A DNA stretch of 54,118 nt from Candidatus Blautia intestinavium (GCA_019113745.1 DXGV01000009.1:1-54118), one strand, 5' to 3'; counted from the stretch's first letter, positions 23,977 through 33,737 are shown. Made by a program: numbers and translations. Notes: generated by a model not told the origin, from the sequence alone.

Positions 23977-25668
23977 ATGTTACTTCATCTTCATGTGAAA
24001 AATCTTGCTCTGATCGAGGATATTGAAGTGGAATTCGGACCCGGGCTGAACATCCTGACCGGTGAGACCGGGGCGGGAAAGTCCATCCTTCTGGGTTCCA
24101 TGCAACTGATCCTCGGGGGCAGGATCGCAAAAGATATGATACGGGCGGGAGCTTCCTATGCTTTGGTGGAGCTCCTGTTTCAGGTGGAAAATAAAACGGC
24201 CCGTGAAGCCCTCGAGGCTCTCGGGATTTATCCGGAGGACGGGCAGGTGCTTCTGTCCAGAAAAATCCTTAACGGACGCAGCATCAGCAAAATCAATGGA
24301 GAGACATGTACGGTGGGGCAGATGAAAGCCGCCGCTTCCTGCCTTCTGGATATTCACGGACAACACGAACACCAGTCTCTGCTTTATGCGGACAAACAGC
24401 TCGAGATCCTGGACGCTTATGGAAAAGAGAAGATCGACCCGGTGAAAGAAAAAGTAAAAGAGGCTTACAGCTCATACAGGAAATGTGTGAAGACACTGAA
24501 AGATCTGGACATTGACGAGGAACAGAGGAACCGGGAAAAAGCTTTTCTGGAATTTGAGCTGGGTGAAATCGAAAGCGCCCGGCTGATGCCGGGAGAGGAT
24601 GAGGAGCTGGAAAAACAGTACAGAAAACTCAGCAACGGCAGACTGATCCTGGAAACTCTGCAGACAGTCCGTTCCCTGACGGGATACGACTCCGGACAGG
24701 GAGCGGGGGAATCCGTAGGCACGGCGGTAAAAGAGCTGTCCAGAGTGGCGGAATATGACCAGCAGCTTGAGACAATGGAAAATTCCATCCAGGAGATAGA
24801 TTCTCTTTTGAATGATTTTAACAGGGAGCTTTCTTCCTATGTGGAGGAAATGACTTTTGACGACGAAGCCTTTTACGAAACAGAGAAGCGGCTGGACCTT
24901 CTGAACGGATTAAAGGCAAAATACGGAAGAACCATAGAAGATATACTGGCGTATCAGAAAAAACAGCAGAAAAAGCTGGAAGATCTTGAAAAATTTGAAG
25001 AACGTTTCCATGAAGCGCGGCAAAATCTGGAAAAGACCAGGAAAGAGCTTGAAAAGTATTCGTATGATTTATCTGAAATCCGGAAAGAATATAGCAGCGC
25101 TTTATCAGAAAAAATTCTGGAAGGCCTCCGGGATCTGAATTTTCTGGATGTGAAATTCCGTATCAGCTTCCAAAAGAAAAAAGAATTTACCGACAATGGG
25201 TATGATGATATCGAATATGAAATTTCGACGAATCCGGGAGAGGATGTGAAGCCTCTGGGAAAAATCGTTTCCGGCGGAGAGCTTTCCAGGATTATGCTGG
25301 CCCTGAAAGCGATCCTGGCGGACCGGGATCAGATAGAGACGCTGATCTTTGACGAGATAGACACCGGTATCAGCGGACGTACCGCTCAGAAAGTATCCGA
25401 AAAAATGGCGGTGATCGGGAAAAGCCATCAGGTTCTCTGCATCACTCACCTTCCGCAGATCGCGGCTATGGCGGATACGCATTTTGAGATTGAAAAACAT
25501 CAGAAGGGAATGGAGACGATTACAGAGATCCATCCTCTTGAAGGAGAGGACTCTGTCCGCGAACTGGCAAGGCTTTTAGGAGGAGCGGAGATTACGGAGG
25601 CTGTATTCCAGAACGCGAAAGAAATGAAAGAATTGGCACAGGTACATAAAAATACAAGACTGAAATAA
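23977..25668 (+). CDS. recN: DNA repair protein RecN
   Basis: 563 residues of the SMC-like RecN family. The ATP-binding head is built from Walker A TGETGAGKSILL (about 28-39) and, at the C-terminal end, the signature VSGGELSRIMLALK and Walker B TLIFDEIDTGISG. The middle (about 160-370) is a coiled-coil arm. It helps repair double-strand breaks. AAAGGAG precedes the ATG; a strong terminator closes the ten-gene operon after it. Confidence 0.96.
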   Translation: MLLHLHVKNLALIEDIEVEFGPGLNILTGETGAGKSILLGSMQLILGGRIAKDMIRAGASYALVELLFQVENKTAREALEALGIYPEDGQVLLSRKILNGRSISKINGETCTVGQMKAAASCLLDIHGQHEHQSLLYADKQLEILDAYGKEKIDPVKEKVKEAYSSYRKCVKTLKDLDIDEEQRNREKAFLEFELGEIESARLMPGEDEELEKQYRKLSNGRLILETLQTVRSLTGYDSGQGAGESVGTAVKELSRVAEYDQQLETMENSIQEIDSLLNDFNRELSSYVEEMTFDDEAFYETEKRLDLLNGLKAKYGRTIEDILAYQKKQQKKLEDLEKFEERFHEARQNLEKTRKELEKYSYDLSEIRKEYSSALSEKILEGLRDLNFLDVKFRISFQKKKEFTDNGYDDIEYEISTNPGEDVKPLGKIVSGGELSRIMLALKAILADRDQIETLIFDEIDTGISGRTAQKVSEKMAVIGKSHQVLCITHLPQIAAMADTHFEIEKHQKGMETITEIHPLEGEDSVRELARLLGGAEITEAVFQNAKEMKELAQVHKNTRLK

Positions 25669-25686
25669 GTCTGTTCACCACATAAT

Positions 25687-25726
25687 AAGAGAGGATGATC
25701 CAGGAGAGATGATCCTCTCTTTTTTC
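25687..25726 (+). terminator. Intrinsic terminator after recN
   Basis: AAGAGAGGAT (25687-25696) pairs with ATCCTCTCTT (25712-25721), followed by a T-run to 25725. Confidence 0.9.
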
Positions 25727-25755
25727 TTGAACTGATGATGAAAGGATGTGGCAGA

Positions 25756-26964
25756 ATGGACATAAGAAGGAAATACCGAAGGTTTTTATTGTGGTGCCTT
25801 TGTCTGGACATACTGGCTATGTGCTGGCTGGGTTACCGCTATATGGACCGTAAGGTTCCTGATGAGATCCGTGTGTCAAAAGGCAGTGAGGATCAGGTGC
25901 AGAAGCTTCTTGATTCTTCGTTTCTGACTTTTGACGATGCGGTTGCCGTTTCCGGCGGGGGCGGTTATCTGCTTCCCTGCCGCCTTCTGGGGTTTATTCC
26001 TTTTAAAGAGATCAAAGTAACGCCCACGGACGGCTCCTCAGTGTTTGTCAGCGGAAATACAGTGGGAATCTACATGGAAACAGAAGGGGTGCTGATCATA
26101 GATACAGGAGAAATCACGTCTAAGGATGGGAAAACACAGGAGCCGGCAAAAAATATTGTAAAGCCGGGGGATTATATTGTAACTTTCAACCAGCAAAAGG
26201 TGTCAAATAAAAAAGAACTGATAGAAGATCTGGATCTTCTGGACGGTCAGGATGTTACGCTGGAGATCGTCCGCGACGGAGAAACGATCCCGGTGTCGCT
26301 GACTCCTGTCCAGGATACATCCGGAGAGTATAAACTGGGTATCTGGGTCAGGGACAATACACAGGGAATCGGAACGCTGACATTTGTAGACAGTCATGGG
26401 AACTACGGAGCCCTGGGGCATGGGATCAGCGATGTGGATACAGGGGATCTTCTGAATATCAGCACAGGGGCTTTGTACCAGGCGGAAATTCTTGGAATCC
26501 AGAAGGGAAGCAGCGGGAATCCCGGAGAGCTTGCGGGACTGATCCGTTATGAACCGGGAAGGATTCTGGGAAGTATTACAGGGAACAGTAAAAACGGGAT
26601 TTATGGAAAAATTTCCGGTGGAGATGAAGCCATTTCACTGAGAAAAATGGAAGTCGCCTATAAACAGGAACTAAAGACAGGACCGGCGTCCGTTCTCTGC
26701 TGCGTGGACGGAGAAGTAAAAGAATATGAAGCTGAGATCACAAGGATCGATATGAACCATGAGGACACGAACAAAAGCTTTGTGATACAGGTGACGGATC
26801 CGGAACTTCTGGAGCTGACCGGAGGCATTGTCCAGGGAATGAGCGGCAGCCCTGTGATCCAGAACGGGAAATTTGCCGGAGCAGTTACTCACGTATTCGT
26901 TCAGGATTCTACAAGCGGCTACGGCATTTTTGCGGAGACGATGCTGGAAAATATGACGGATTAG
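25756..26964 (+). CDS. spoIVB: SpoIVB serine peptidase
   Basis: 402 residues: an N-terminal membrane anchor (about 11-29), a PDZ domain (about 105-190) and a C-terminal S55 peptidase domain with YGALGHGIS (catalytic His) and GMSGSP (catalytic Ser, residue 363). Made in the forespore, it cuts SpoIVFA and so triggers sigma-K activation in the mother cell. The ATG at 25756 is chosen because AAAGGATG lies upstream; the ATG at 25735 follows the recN terminator with no ribosome binding site. The order recN-spoIVB-spo0A matches B. subtilis. Confidence 0.94.
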   Translation: MDIRRKYRRFLLWCLCLDILAMCWLGYRYMDRKVPDEIRVSKGSEDQVQKLLDSSFLTFDDAVAVSGGGGYLLPCRLLGFIPFKEIKVTPTDGSSVFVSGNTVGIYMETEGVLIIDTGEITSKDGKTQEPAKNIVKPGDYIVTFNQQKVSNKKELIEDLDLLDGQDVTLEIVRDGETIPVSLTPVQDTSGEYKLGIWVRDNTQGIGTLTFVDSHGNYGALGHGISDVDTGDLLNISTGALYQAEILGIQKGSSGNPGELAGLIRYEPGRILGSITGNSKNGIYGKISGGDEAISLRKMEVAYKQELKTGPASVLCCVDGEVKEYEAEITRIDMNHEDTNKSFVIQVTDPELLELTGGIVQGMSGSPVIQNGKFAGAVTHVFVQDSTSGYGIFAETMLENMTD

Positions 26965-27252
26965 CACAGAACTTTTGTAAAAATACGTCGCGCAGGATTT
27001 GTGGAATAAAAGCGGAAAATAAGGATAAGGCCAAAGCGGGACAGGAACGCTTCAAAACCGCTGTTTACAGCAGGTTGGGGAGCGGCCTGTTTCTTTCTGC
27101 GAAAAGTTATGGCGGAAAATGGAAAAATCTGCTGCGGGAAAAGAAAAAACAGGGGTGTAATTTCTCGAAAAATAAGAAATCGGGAGAGAAAACAATGTCC
27201 GAAAAGCTCGAAAGTGAACGAACGAAAATCCGGTATTTCAGCCACTTTCGGC
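26965..27252. other. Upstream part of the spoIVB-spo0A intergenic region
   Basis: No gene is supported here. A perfect 8-bp inverted repeat, CGAAAGTG (27209-27216) and CACTTTCG (27243-27250), ends two bases before the -35 box of the promoter at 27253. ATTTCT and AGAAAT form a second small stem near 27160-27175. Two near matches to the Spo0A box TGTCGAA occur (TCTCGAA and GCTCGAA), each one base off, too weak to call. Confidence 0.4.
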
Positions 27253-27282
27253 TTGATTTCGCGCTTCTCTTTCTTCTATAAT
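27253..27282 (+). promoter_or_regulatory. Vegetative-type promoter of spo0A
   Basis: TTGATT (27253-27258) and TATAAT (27277-27282), spacer 18 bp. It predicts a leader of about 133 nt before spo0A. A sigma-H promoter, known for spo0A in Bacillus, was not recognised. Confidence 0.65.
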
Positions 27283-27299
27283 AACCTTGATGTGCAAGA

Positions 27300-27400
27300 G
27301 GAGAACGAACGGGCCCGTTATTTTGTACATAGCAGTCCGGGTGATTCGAGGGGCGCCCTGGGCCAATAATCTGACAAAAGTACCGAAGGTTCGGATTTAG
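27300..27400 (+). other. Structured 5' leader of spo0A
   Basis: Three self-complementary elements lie in the predicted leader: the perfect 12-bp palindrome AACGGGCCCGTT (27308-27319); a stem of CCGGGTG (27337-27343) with CGCCCTGG (27354-27361), with one bulged T; and CCGAAGGTTCGG (27383-27394). It matches no riboswitch I know. The function is unknown. Confidence 0.45.
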
Positions 27401-27422
27401 AAGTTAGGAGGAGACTGGCCTC

Positions 27423-28229
27423 ATGGAAAAATTAAATGTGGCGATTGCAGATGATAATGAGAAAATGCTGGAGATACTTGGTCGTATGATCGATGAGGAT
27501 AAAGACCTGACACTGGTCGGTAAAGCGCACAATGGAGAAGAAATCTGTAGTATTATCCGTGAAAAAGAGCCGGATGTGGTGATCCTGGATATTATCATGC
27601 CGAAAATGGACGGCCTTACAGTAATGGAGAAGTTTAACCATGACCATACGGTGAAAAAAACGCCTTCTTTTATTGTCGTATCCGCTGTAGGACAGGAACG
27701 TATCACAGAAGACGCTTTTAACCTGGGAGCTGAATATTATATGCTGAAGCCCTTTGACAATCAGGTGCTTTTAAATAGAATCAAAAATCTGCGGCGTTCG
27801 GGAGAGAGAAGGAACAGAGAACCGATCCGTCAGGCTATAAAGGAAGATACGGCGGTTTACGGCGCTCATAATCTGGAAACCGATGTTACAAATGTGATCC
27901 ATGAAATCGGCGTGCCGGCCCATATTAAGGGATATCAGTATCTCCGGGACGCGATCATTCTGTCGGTGAACGATATGGAAATGCTGAATTCTATTACAAA
28001 AATCCTGTATCCGACAATAGCGAAGAAGCATCAGACTTCTCCAAGCCGGGTAGAGAGAGCCATCCGCCATGCCATTGAGGTGGCATGGAGCCGGGGGAAG
28101 ATGGACACCATAGACGCGCTTTTCGGATATACAGTCAGTACCGGAAAGGGAAAACCGACAAATTCAGAATTTATTGCCCTGATCGCTGATAAGATACGTC
28201 TGGAATACAAAAATCACTCTTTCCAATAA
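27423..28229 (+). CDS. spo0A: Sporulation master regulator Spo0A
   Basis: 268 residues. The N-terminal receiver domain has the acidic pair D10-D11, the phosphorylation site D56 ([13 protein letters not shown]) and the lysine in YMLKPFD. The C-terminal DNA-binding domain (about 150-265) has the family stretch [18 protein letters not shown] and [18 protein letters not shown]. Phosphorylated Spo0A binds TGTCGAA boxes and starts sporulation. GGAGG lies 8-10 nt before the ATG. Confidence 0.98.
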   Translation: MEKLNVAIADDNEKMLEILGRMIDEDKDLTLVGKAHNGEEICSIIREKEPDVVILDIIMPKMDGLTVMEKFNHDHTVKKTPSFIVVSAVGQERITEDAFNLGAEYYMLKPFDNQVLLNRIKNLRRSGERRNREPIRQAIKEDTAVYGAHNLETDVTNVIHEIGVPAHIKGYQYLRDAIILSVNDMEMLNSITKILYPTIAKKHQTSPSRVERAIRHAIEVAWSRGKMDTIDALFGYTVSTGKGKPTNSEFIALIADKIRLEYKNHSFQ

Positions 28230-28248
28230 GATTGTTTTAGGTTATAAT
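28221..28248 (+). promoter_or_regulatory. Possible promoter of glgA
   Basis: TATAAT (28243-28248) with a weak -35, TTCCAA (28221-28226), spacer 16 bp; the -35 overlaps the spo0A 3' end. Confidence 0.45.
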
Positions 28249-28286
28249 AAACACATGCAGAAGTTACCAAGGAGGGGTATTTACAG

Positions 28287-29732
28287 ATGAAAAAGATATT
28301 ATTCGCAACCTCAGAGGCAGTACCGTTTATTAAAACCGGAGGGCTGGCAGACGTAGCGGGGGCGCTGCCGAAATGCTTTGACAAGCGTTATTTTGATATT
28401 CGCGTCATTCTTCCGAAATACGCCTGCATGAAACAGGAATGGAAAGACAAGATGCAGTACATCACTCATTTCTATATGGATCTGGGATATAAGAACTGTT
28501 ATGTCGGGATCATGCAGATGGAATATGACGGAATCCAGTTCTACTTTATCGACAATGAATACTATTTCAGCGGTCCGAAGCCTTATGACAGCGCGCCCTG
28601 GGATCTGGAGAAATTTGCTTTCTTCTCCAAAGCTGTGCTTTCTGTGCTTCCGGTGATCGGATTCCGTCCGGACATTATCCACTGCCATGACTGGCAGACA
28701 GGACTTGTACCGGTATATCTTCACGATACTTTCCAGCAGAATGAGTTTTTCTGGAATATAAAAACAATTATGACGATCCACAACCTGAAATTCCAGGGCG
28801 TATGGGATGTGAAGACAGTAAAGGCTATTACGGGACTTTCCGACTACTATTTTGCTCCGGATAAACTGGAAGCATACAAAGACGCCAACTTCCTGAAAGG
28901 AGGAATCGTCTTTGCAGACGCTGTGACTACAGTGAGCAAAACATATGCGGAGGAAATCAAAACCCCGTTCTACGGCGAACGTCTGGAAGGTCTTCTTCAG
29001 GCACGTTCCAACAGCCTGAGAGGAATCGTCAACGGAATTGACTACGACGTATTCAATCCGGAGACAGACCAGTACATCACCAAGACATATAACGCCAAGA
29101 CTTTCCGCAAGGAAAAGGTAAAAAATAAACTCCAGCTTCAGAGAGATTTCGGGCTTAACGAAGATCCGAAAGCAATGCTTATCGGCATCGTTTCCCGTCT
29201 GACTGACCAGAAGGGATTTGACCTGATCGCCTATGTTATGGACGAATTGTGCCAGGATGCAGTGCAGATTATCGTGCTTGGAACAGGGGACGAGCGCTAT
29301 GAAAACATGTTCCGTCACTTTGACTGGAAATATCATGGAAAAGTGTCCGCTCAGATTTATTATGACGAACCGCTGTCCCACAGGATCTATGCGGCGTCCG
29401 ACGCTTTCCTGATGCCGTCGCTGTTCGAGCCCTGCGGCCTCAGCCAGCTTATGAGTCTCCGCTACGGCACGCTGCCTATCGTGCGCGAAACCGGCGGTCT
29501 GAAAGATACGGTGGAGCCATATAACGAATTCGAGGGAACAGGCACAGGATTCAGCTTCAGAAATTACAACGCTCATGAGATGCTGGCGACTATCAGGAAT
29601 GCCGAGCGTGTATTCTATGACAACAAGCGGGAGTGGAACAAGATGGTGGATCGCGCCATGGCGGCGGATTTCTCCTGGAACAATTCCGCAAGGCAGTATG
29701 AGGAGATGTACAACTGGCTGATCGGTGAATGA
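28287..29732 (+). CDS. glgA: Glycogen synthase (ADP-glucose type, GT5)
   Basis: 481 residues. The sugar-nucleotide-binding KTGGLADV (about 16-23) is at the N-terminus; HCHDWQT, IHNLKFQG and the C-terminal motif PSLFEPCGLSQL, including the catalytic-loop Glu, follow. It adds glucose from ADP-glucose to alpha-1,4-glucan. It stands alone here, without glgC, glgD or glgP; its neighbours are spo0A and coat genes, so glycogen may serve as a spore-stage reserve, but that is inference. AAGGAGGGG precedes the ATG. Confidence 0.95.
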   Translation: MKKILFATSEAVPFIKTGGLADVAGALPKCFDKRYFDIRVILPKYACMKQEWKDKMQYITHFYMDLGYKNCYVGIMQMEYDGIQFYFIDNEYYFSGPKPYDSAPWDLEKFAFFSKAVLSVLPVIGFRPDIIHCHDWQTGLVPVYLHDTFQQNEFFWNIKTIMTIHNLKFQGVWDVKTVKAITGLSDYYFAPDKLEAYKDANFLKGGIVFADAVTTVSKTYAEEIKTPFYGERLEGLLQARSNSLRGIVNGIDYDVFNPETDQYITKTYNAKTFRKEKVKNKLQLQRDFGLNEDPKAMLIGIVSRLTDQKGFDLIAYVMDELCQDAVQIIVLGTGDERYENMFRHFDWKYHGKVSAQIYYDEPLSHRIYAASDAFLMPSLFEPCGLSQLMSLRYGTLPIVRETGGLKDTVEPYNEFEGTGTGFSFRNYNAHEMLATIRNAERVFYDNKREWNKMVDRAMAADFSWNNSARQYEEMYNWLIGE

Positions 29733-29790
29733 ATAGATTCCTGATTTTTTGAGATACTATCTATCATAAAAGAATGAGGAGGTAGTATCA

Positions 29791-29976
29791 ATGACAGAAA
29801 TATCGGAACTGGATTTACAGAATCTGCGGCATCTGATCGGAGGTTTTGATACCACACATTGTAAAATGCAGGATTATGCAGAAAAAACACAGGATATGGA
29901 AGTAAAACAGTTCTTCCAGAAGTCCGCGCAGTCTGCCCAGCAGACGAAGCAGCAGTTAATGCAGTTTTTACAGTAG
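29791..29976 (+). CDS. Small CotF-type spore coat-associated protein, first of pair
   Basis: 61 residues, helical, no membrane segment. LQNLRHLIGGFDTTHCKMQ and KQFFQKSAQSAQQTKQQL match small proteins commonly encoded just before CotF-like coat genes in Clostridia. GAGGAGG lies about 8 nt upstream, and the second gene follows after 10 nt. The family's function is not established; a spore role is inferred from the neighbour. No clear sporulation sigma promoter was recognised. Confidence 0.75.
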   Translation: MTEISELDLQNLRHLIGGFDTTHCKMQDYAEKTQDMEVKQFFQKSAQSAQQTKQQLMQFLQ

Positions 29977-29986
29977 GAGGTGTCAG

Positions 29987-30238
29987 ATGATGAATGAAAA
30001 AACAATGGTCGCAGATACGCTGGCAGGGATCAACGGTGAACTGGTACGTTATGGCGAAATGATCCCTCAGACCGAAAATCCGCAGTTAAAACAGACGCTG
30101 AAACAGATCCGCAATCAGTGCGAAATGTCTCAGGAAGAGATTTACAACATTGCCCGGGCAAAGGGATATTACGTGCCTGCCGCCAGGGCCACAAGGGAAG
30201 AAGTGGATCATGTGCGTTCTATATTAAGCCAGGGCTGA
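29987..30238 (+). CDS. CotF-family spore coat protein
   Basis: 83 residues. TMVADTLAGINGELVRYGEM, PQLKQTLKQIRNQCEMSQEE and ARAKGYYVPAARAT resemble the CotF/coat family found in spore formers: a helical bundle with a KGYY.PA tail. AGGAGG lies 7 nt before the first of two ATG codons (29987, 29990). It forms a two-gene unit with the gene at 29791, closed by a strong terminator. Confidence 0.82.
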   Translation: MMNEKTMVADTLAGINGELVRYGEMIPQTENPQLKQTLKQIRNQCEMSQEEIYNIARAKGYYVPAARATREEVDHVRSILSQG

Positions 30239-30250
30239 TAAAAAATGTAA

Positions 30251-30309
30251 AAAAAGAGCTTCTGCAGGGTACCTTCAGACAGGGCCGGCGCAGGAGCTCT
30301 TTTTCTGTA
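30251..30309 (+). terminator. Intrinsic terminator after the coat gene pair
   Basis: AAAAAGAGCTTCTGC (30251-30265) pairs with GCAGGAGCTCTTTTT (30290-30304), a 15-bp stem with one U-G pair, ending in a T-run. Confidence 0.88.
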
Positions 30310-30391
30310 TACTGACGCAGGCGTTCTCCGGCGGGGGAAAATTTTTGTCAGAGAGACTCCGGGAAGGAAGAAAGACGTCGAAATTTTTTGC

Positions 30392-30420
30392 TTGACATGC
30401 GGGGAAAAGTATAATAGCAT
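30392..30420 (+). promoter_or_regulatory. Promoter of recA
   Basis: TTGACA (30392-30397) is followed after 17 bp by TAGCAT (30415-30420). A perfect TATAAT (30410-30415) is only 12 bp from that -35, but 16 bp from TTGCTT (30388-30393). Either pair could be used; start of transcription near 30422-30427. Confidence 0.6.
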
Positions 30421-30434
30421 GTAAGAAGAAAACA

Positions 30435-30448
30435 CGAACATAGGTTTG
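30435..30448 (+). promoter_or_regulatory. LexA/DinR SOS box of recA
   Basis: CGAACATAGGTTTG fits the Gram-positive SOS box CGAACnnnnGTTyG. It lies just after the predicted transcription start, 38 bp before recA, where LexA would block transcription until DNA damage. Confidence 0.8.
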
Positions 30449-30485
30449 GAAAAGCTTAGAAAATAAATAAAGGAGAAACAGTAAT

Positions 30486-31568
30486 ATGTTAAATGAAGAC
30501 AAACAGAAAGCTCTGGACGCAGCGCTGAGCCATATCGAGAAGCAGTATGGGAAAGGATCTGTTATGAAGCTGGGGGAATCCGGAGCTCATATGCAGGTGG
30601 AAACAGTTCCTACAGGTTCTCTGGGACTGGATATCGCCCTTGGAGTAGGCGGTATTCCCAAGGGAAGAATTGTGGAAATCTATGGCCCGGAATCCAGCGG
30701 TAAGACCACAGTAGCTTTACATATGGTTGCGGAAGTGCAGAAGCGGGGCGGGATCGCCGGCTTTATCGACGCGGAACATGCGCTTGATCCGGTATATGCC
30801 AAGCATATAGGCGTGGATATAGACAATCTCTATATTTCCCAGCCGGATAATGGAGAGCAGGCGCTGGAGATCACAGAGACGATGGTGCGTTCCGGCGCGG
30901 TGGATATTGTGATCGTAGACTCTGTTGCGGCTCTTGTGCCAAAGGCGGAGATTGAAGGCGATATGGGAGACAGCCATGTGGGTCTTCACGCCCGGCTGAT
31001 GTCCCAGGCCCTGCGGAAGCTTACTGCGGTGATCAGCAGATCCAACTGCGTGGTGATCTTTATCAACCAGCTCCGTGAGAAGGTAGGCGTTATGTTCGGA
31101 AATCCGGAAACCACTACAGGAGGCCGGGCTTTGAAATTTTATGCGTCTGTAAGGCTGGATGTAAGAAAAGGTGAAACCCTCAAACAGGGCGGAGATATCG
31201 TCGGAAGCCATACCAAGGTAAAGGTTGTCAAGAATAAGGTGGCGCCGCCTTTTAAACAGGCGGAATTCGATATTATGTTCGGAACGGGGATCTCCAGAGA
31301 AGGAGAAATCCTCGATCTTGCGGCAGACTGCTCCGTGGTAAATAAAAGCGGCGCCTGGTATTCCTATAATGGGGAGAAGATCGGGCAGGGACGCGAAAAT
31401 GTGAAAATATACCTGAAGGATCATCCTGAAGTCTGCAGTGAAATTGAAAAAAAGGTGAGAATCCATTACCACCTGCTTCCGGAAGAGGAGGCGCAGGATG
31501 TATCCGCAGCCGAGCCGTTAAGCCGGGAAGAAACAGAACCCGAACAGCAGGAGACAGAGGAATCCTGA
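30486..31568 (+). CDS. recA: Recombinase RecA
   Basis: 360 residues. Walker [10 protein letters not shown], Walker [18 protein letters not shown], the DNA-binding loop 1 region [20 protein letters not shown] and loop 2 [20 protein letters not shown] are intact. The last 25 residues are acidic ([18 protein letters not shown]), as in other RecA tails. It pairs homologous DNA and triggers LexA self-cleavage. An SOS box lies upstream, and recX follows 12 nt after the stop. AAAGGAG precedes the ATG. Confidence 0.98.
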   Translation: MLNEDKQKALDAALSHIEKQYGKGSVMKLGESGAHMQVETVPTGSLGLDIALGVGGIPKGRIVEIYGPESSGKTTVALHMVAEVQKRGGIAGFIDAEHALDPVYAKHIGVDIDNLYISQPDNGEQALEITETMVRSGAVDIVIVDSVAALVPKAEIEGDMGDSHVGLHARLMSQALRKLTAVISRSNCVVIFINQLREKVGVMFGNPETTTGGRALKFYASVRLDVRKGETLKQGGDIVGSHTKVKVVKNKVAPPFKQAEFDIMFGTGISREGEILDLAADCSVVNKSGAWYSYNGEKIGQGRENVKIYLKDHPEVCSEIEKKVRIHYHLLPEEEAQDVSAAEPLSREETEPEQQETEES

Positions 31569-31580
31569 TGAGGTGAAGCG

Positions 31581-32105
31581 ATGACGACAGATTCAGACAT
31601 CCGGGAAGAAAAGAGACAGGCCAGAAAAAAAGCGATGCGGCTGCTGGAGAGGATGGACCGTACGGAAAAAGGTCTGAGAGAAAAACTGACGCAGTCCGGT
31701 TTTTCCGCAGAGGCCGCGGAAGACGCGGTCGCCTGTATGAAGGAGTACGGATATATCAATGATCAGAGATATGCGGAAAATTATATCTTTTCCCGTATCC
31801 ACGAAAAAAGCCGGCAGCGCATTTTCCAGGAATTATATCAGAAAGGCGTTGCCCGGGAAACTGCGGAAAAGTCCTGGGAGACAGTGTTTTCCCTGGAACA
31901 GCCGGATGAGAGGGAACTGCTCCGTTCCACTGTGGAGAAAAAATACATGTCGGGATCAGAGCTGGATGAAAAACAGATGCGCAGATTATACGGATATCTT
32001 GTGAGAAGAGGTTTCCGGTGGGAGGATATCTCCTCTGTTATGGAGGAACTGGAGATCAGAGTTTCAGCAGAAAATAATGATAATAAAAAGTATAGAAAAA
32101 CTTGA
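31581..32105 (+). CDS. recX: RecA regulator RecX
   Basis: 174 residues, three-helix repeats typical of RecX: RLLERMDRTEKGLREKL, EDAVACMKEYGYINDQRYAEN and SRIHEKSRQRIFQELYQKG. It binds RecA filaments and limits their activity, which explains its coupling to recA. Its stop codon lies inside the -35 box of the rny promoter. Confidence 0.92.
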   Translation: MTTDSDIREEKRQARKKAMRLLERMDRTEKGLREKLTQSGFSAEAAEDAVACMKEYGYINDQRYAENYIFSRIHEKSRQRIFQELYQKGVARETAEKSWETVFSLEQPDERELLRSTVEKKYMSGSELDEKQMRRLYGYLVRRGFRWEDISSVMEELEIRVSAENNDNKKYRKT

Positions 32106-32130
32106 CAGAATTATCAAAAACAGCTAAACT
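32102..32130 (+). promoter_or_regulatory. Sigma-A promoter of rny
   Basis: TTGACA (32102-32107) and TAAACT (32125-32130), spacer 17 bp, overlapping the end of recX. Confidence 0.75.
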
Positions 32131-32177
32131 TGTATTGTTGTAATTGTACAATGAAAACTAAATAAGGAGGTGCTCCT

Positions 32178-33737
32178 GTGGCAATCATAATTATTAGTGT
32201 AATTGTCGCTGTAGTGGTCGCACTGCTTATTGCGGTTCCAGTTACTTGCAAGGTTGCTGTTGACAACAAGGCAAAAAAAGACGCCGAAGTTGTGGGCACA
32301 GCAGAAGACAGAGCAAGAAGCATCATAGATGAAGCTTTAAAAACTGCTGAAACGAAGAAAAGAGAAGCTTTGTTGGAAGTAAAGGAAGAATCTCTCAGAA
32401 CGAAAAACGAACTGGAGAAAGAAACCAAGGAACGCAGGAACGAACTGCAGAAATACGAGCGCCGCGTTTTATCAAAGGAGGAATCTGTAGATAAAAAAGC
32501 GGACGCAGTAGAAAAGCGTGAGGCTGAATGCACAGCAAAGGCTGCCGAGTTGCAGAAAAGAGAAAAGAAAGTAGAAGAACTTGAGCAAAAAGGAGTACAG
32601 GAACTGGAAAGAATTTCCGGTCTGACCTCCGAACAGGCAAAAGACGAGCTGCTGAAAACAGTAGAAGACGATGTGAAGGTGGACGTTGCGAGGCTTTACA
32701 AAGAGCTTGAGAGCCGCGCAAAAGAAGACGCCGACAAGAAAGCGAAGGAGTATGTAGTCAATGCGATCCAGAAATGTGCGGTAGATCATGTGGCTGAAAC
32801 AACGATTTCTGTTGTCCAGCTTCCCAGCGATGAGATGAAGGGAAGGATCATCGGCCGTGAAGGACGTAATATCCGTACGCTGGAGACTCTGACAGGTGTG
32901 GATCTGATCATTGACGACACACCGGAAGCTGTGGTTCTGTCCGCTTTTGATCCTATCCGGCGTGAAGTGGCAAGAGTCGCTCTTGAAAAACTGATCGTTG
33001 ACGGACGTATCCATCCGGCAAGAATCGAAGAGATGGTGGAGAAAGCGCAGAAAGAAGTAGAAGCGCAGATCCGCGAGGATGGAGAAAACGCCGCAATGGA
33101 CGTTGGTGTTCATGGTATTCATCCGGAGCTTCTGAAACTGCTGGGACGTATGAAATTCCGTTCCAGTTACGGTCAGAACGCTCTGAAACATTCTATTGAG
33201 GTAGCGCAGCTTGCCGGGATTCTGGCAGGCGAAATCGGCGTAGACGTCCGGTTGGCGAAAAGAGCCGGTCTTCTTCATGATATAGGAAAATCTATCGACC
33301 ATGAAGTAGAAGGATCGCATATCCAGATAGGAGTGGATCTCTGCAAGAAGTACAAGGAATCTCCTGTGGTGATCAATGCAGTCGCTTCTCACCATGGTGA
33401 TGTGGAGCCGGAATCTCTTGTCGCATGTATCGTGCAGGCGGCAGACGCGATTTCCGCTGCGCGGCCAGGTGCGAGAAGAGAGACTCTGGAGACTTACACT
33501 AACCGTCTGCAGCAGTTGGAAGAGATCACAAACGAATTTAAAGGCGTTGACAAGTCTTTTGCTATTCAGGCAGGCAGGGAAATCCGTGTGATGGTAATCC
33601 CGGATCATGTATCGGATGCAGATATGGTCATTCTGGCAAGGGATATTGCGAAGCAGATTGAGGCGGAGCTGGAATATCCGGGTCAGATCAAGGTTAATGT
33701 CATTCGTGAGAGCCGGGCTGTGGACTATGCAAAATAG
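32178..33737 (+). CDS. rny: Ribonuclease Y
   Basis: 519 residues, full length: an N-terminal membrane anchor (about 3-23), a long charged coiled coil (about 35-190), a KH RNA-binding domain ([15 protein letters not shown], about 212-275) and an HD domain with [10 protein letters not shown] (metal ligands) and VASHHGD. It is the main endonuclease starting mRNA decay in many Firmicutes. The start is GTG at 32178 with AAGGAGG about 10 nt upstream. Own promoter and strong terminator. Confidence 0.97.
   Translation: MAIIIISVIVAVVVALLIAVPVTCKVAVDNKAKKDAEVVGTAEDRARSIIDEALKTAETKKREALLEVKEESLRTKNELEKETKERRNELQKYERRVLSKEESVDKKADAVEKREAECTAKAAELQKREKKVEELEQKGVQELERISGLTSEQAKDELLKTVEDDVKVDVARLYKELESRAKEDADKKAKEYVVNAIQKCAVDHVAETTISVVQLPSDEMKGRIIGREGRNIRTLETLTGVDLIIDDTPEAVVLSAFDPIRREVARVALEKLIVDGRIHPARIEEMVEKAQKEVEAQIREDGENAAMDVGVHGIHPELLKLLGRMKFRSSYGQNALKHSIEVAQLAGILAGEIGVDVRLAKRAGLLHDIGKSIDHEVEGSHIQIGVDLCKKYKESPVVINAVASHHGDVEPESLVACIVQAADAISAARPGARRETLETYTNRLQQLEEITNEFKGVDKSFAIQAGREIRVMVIPDHVSDADMVILARDIAKQIEAELEYPGQIKVNVIRESRAVDYAK

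Noticed and set aside
28311..29576. 421-residue - strand open frame opposite glgA
   Set aside because: No recognisable domain or ribosome binding site; glgA on the other strand has full family motifs.
32472..33608. 378-residue - strand open frame opposite rny
   Set aside because: A shadow of the long biased coding region of RNase Y; no motif or start signal.
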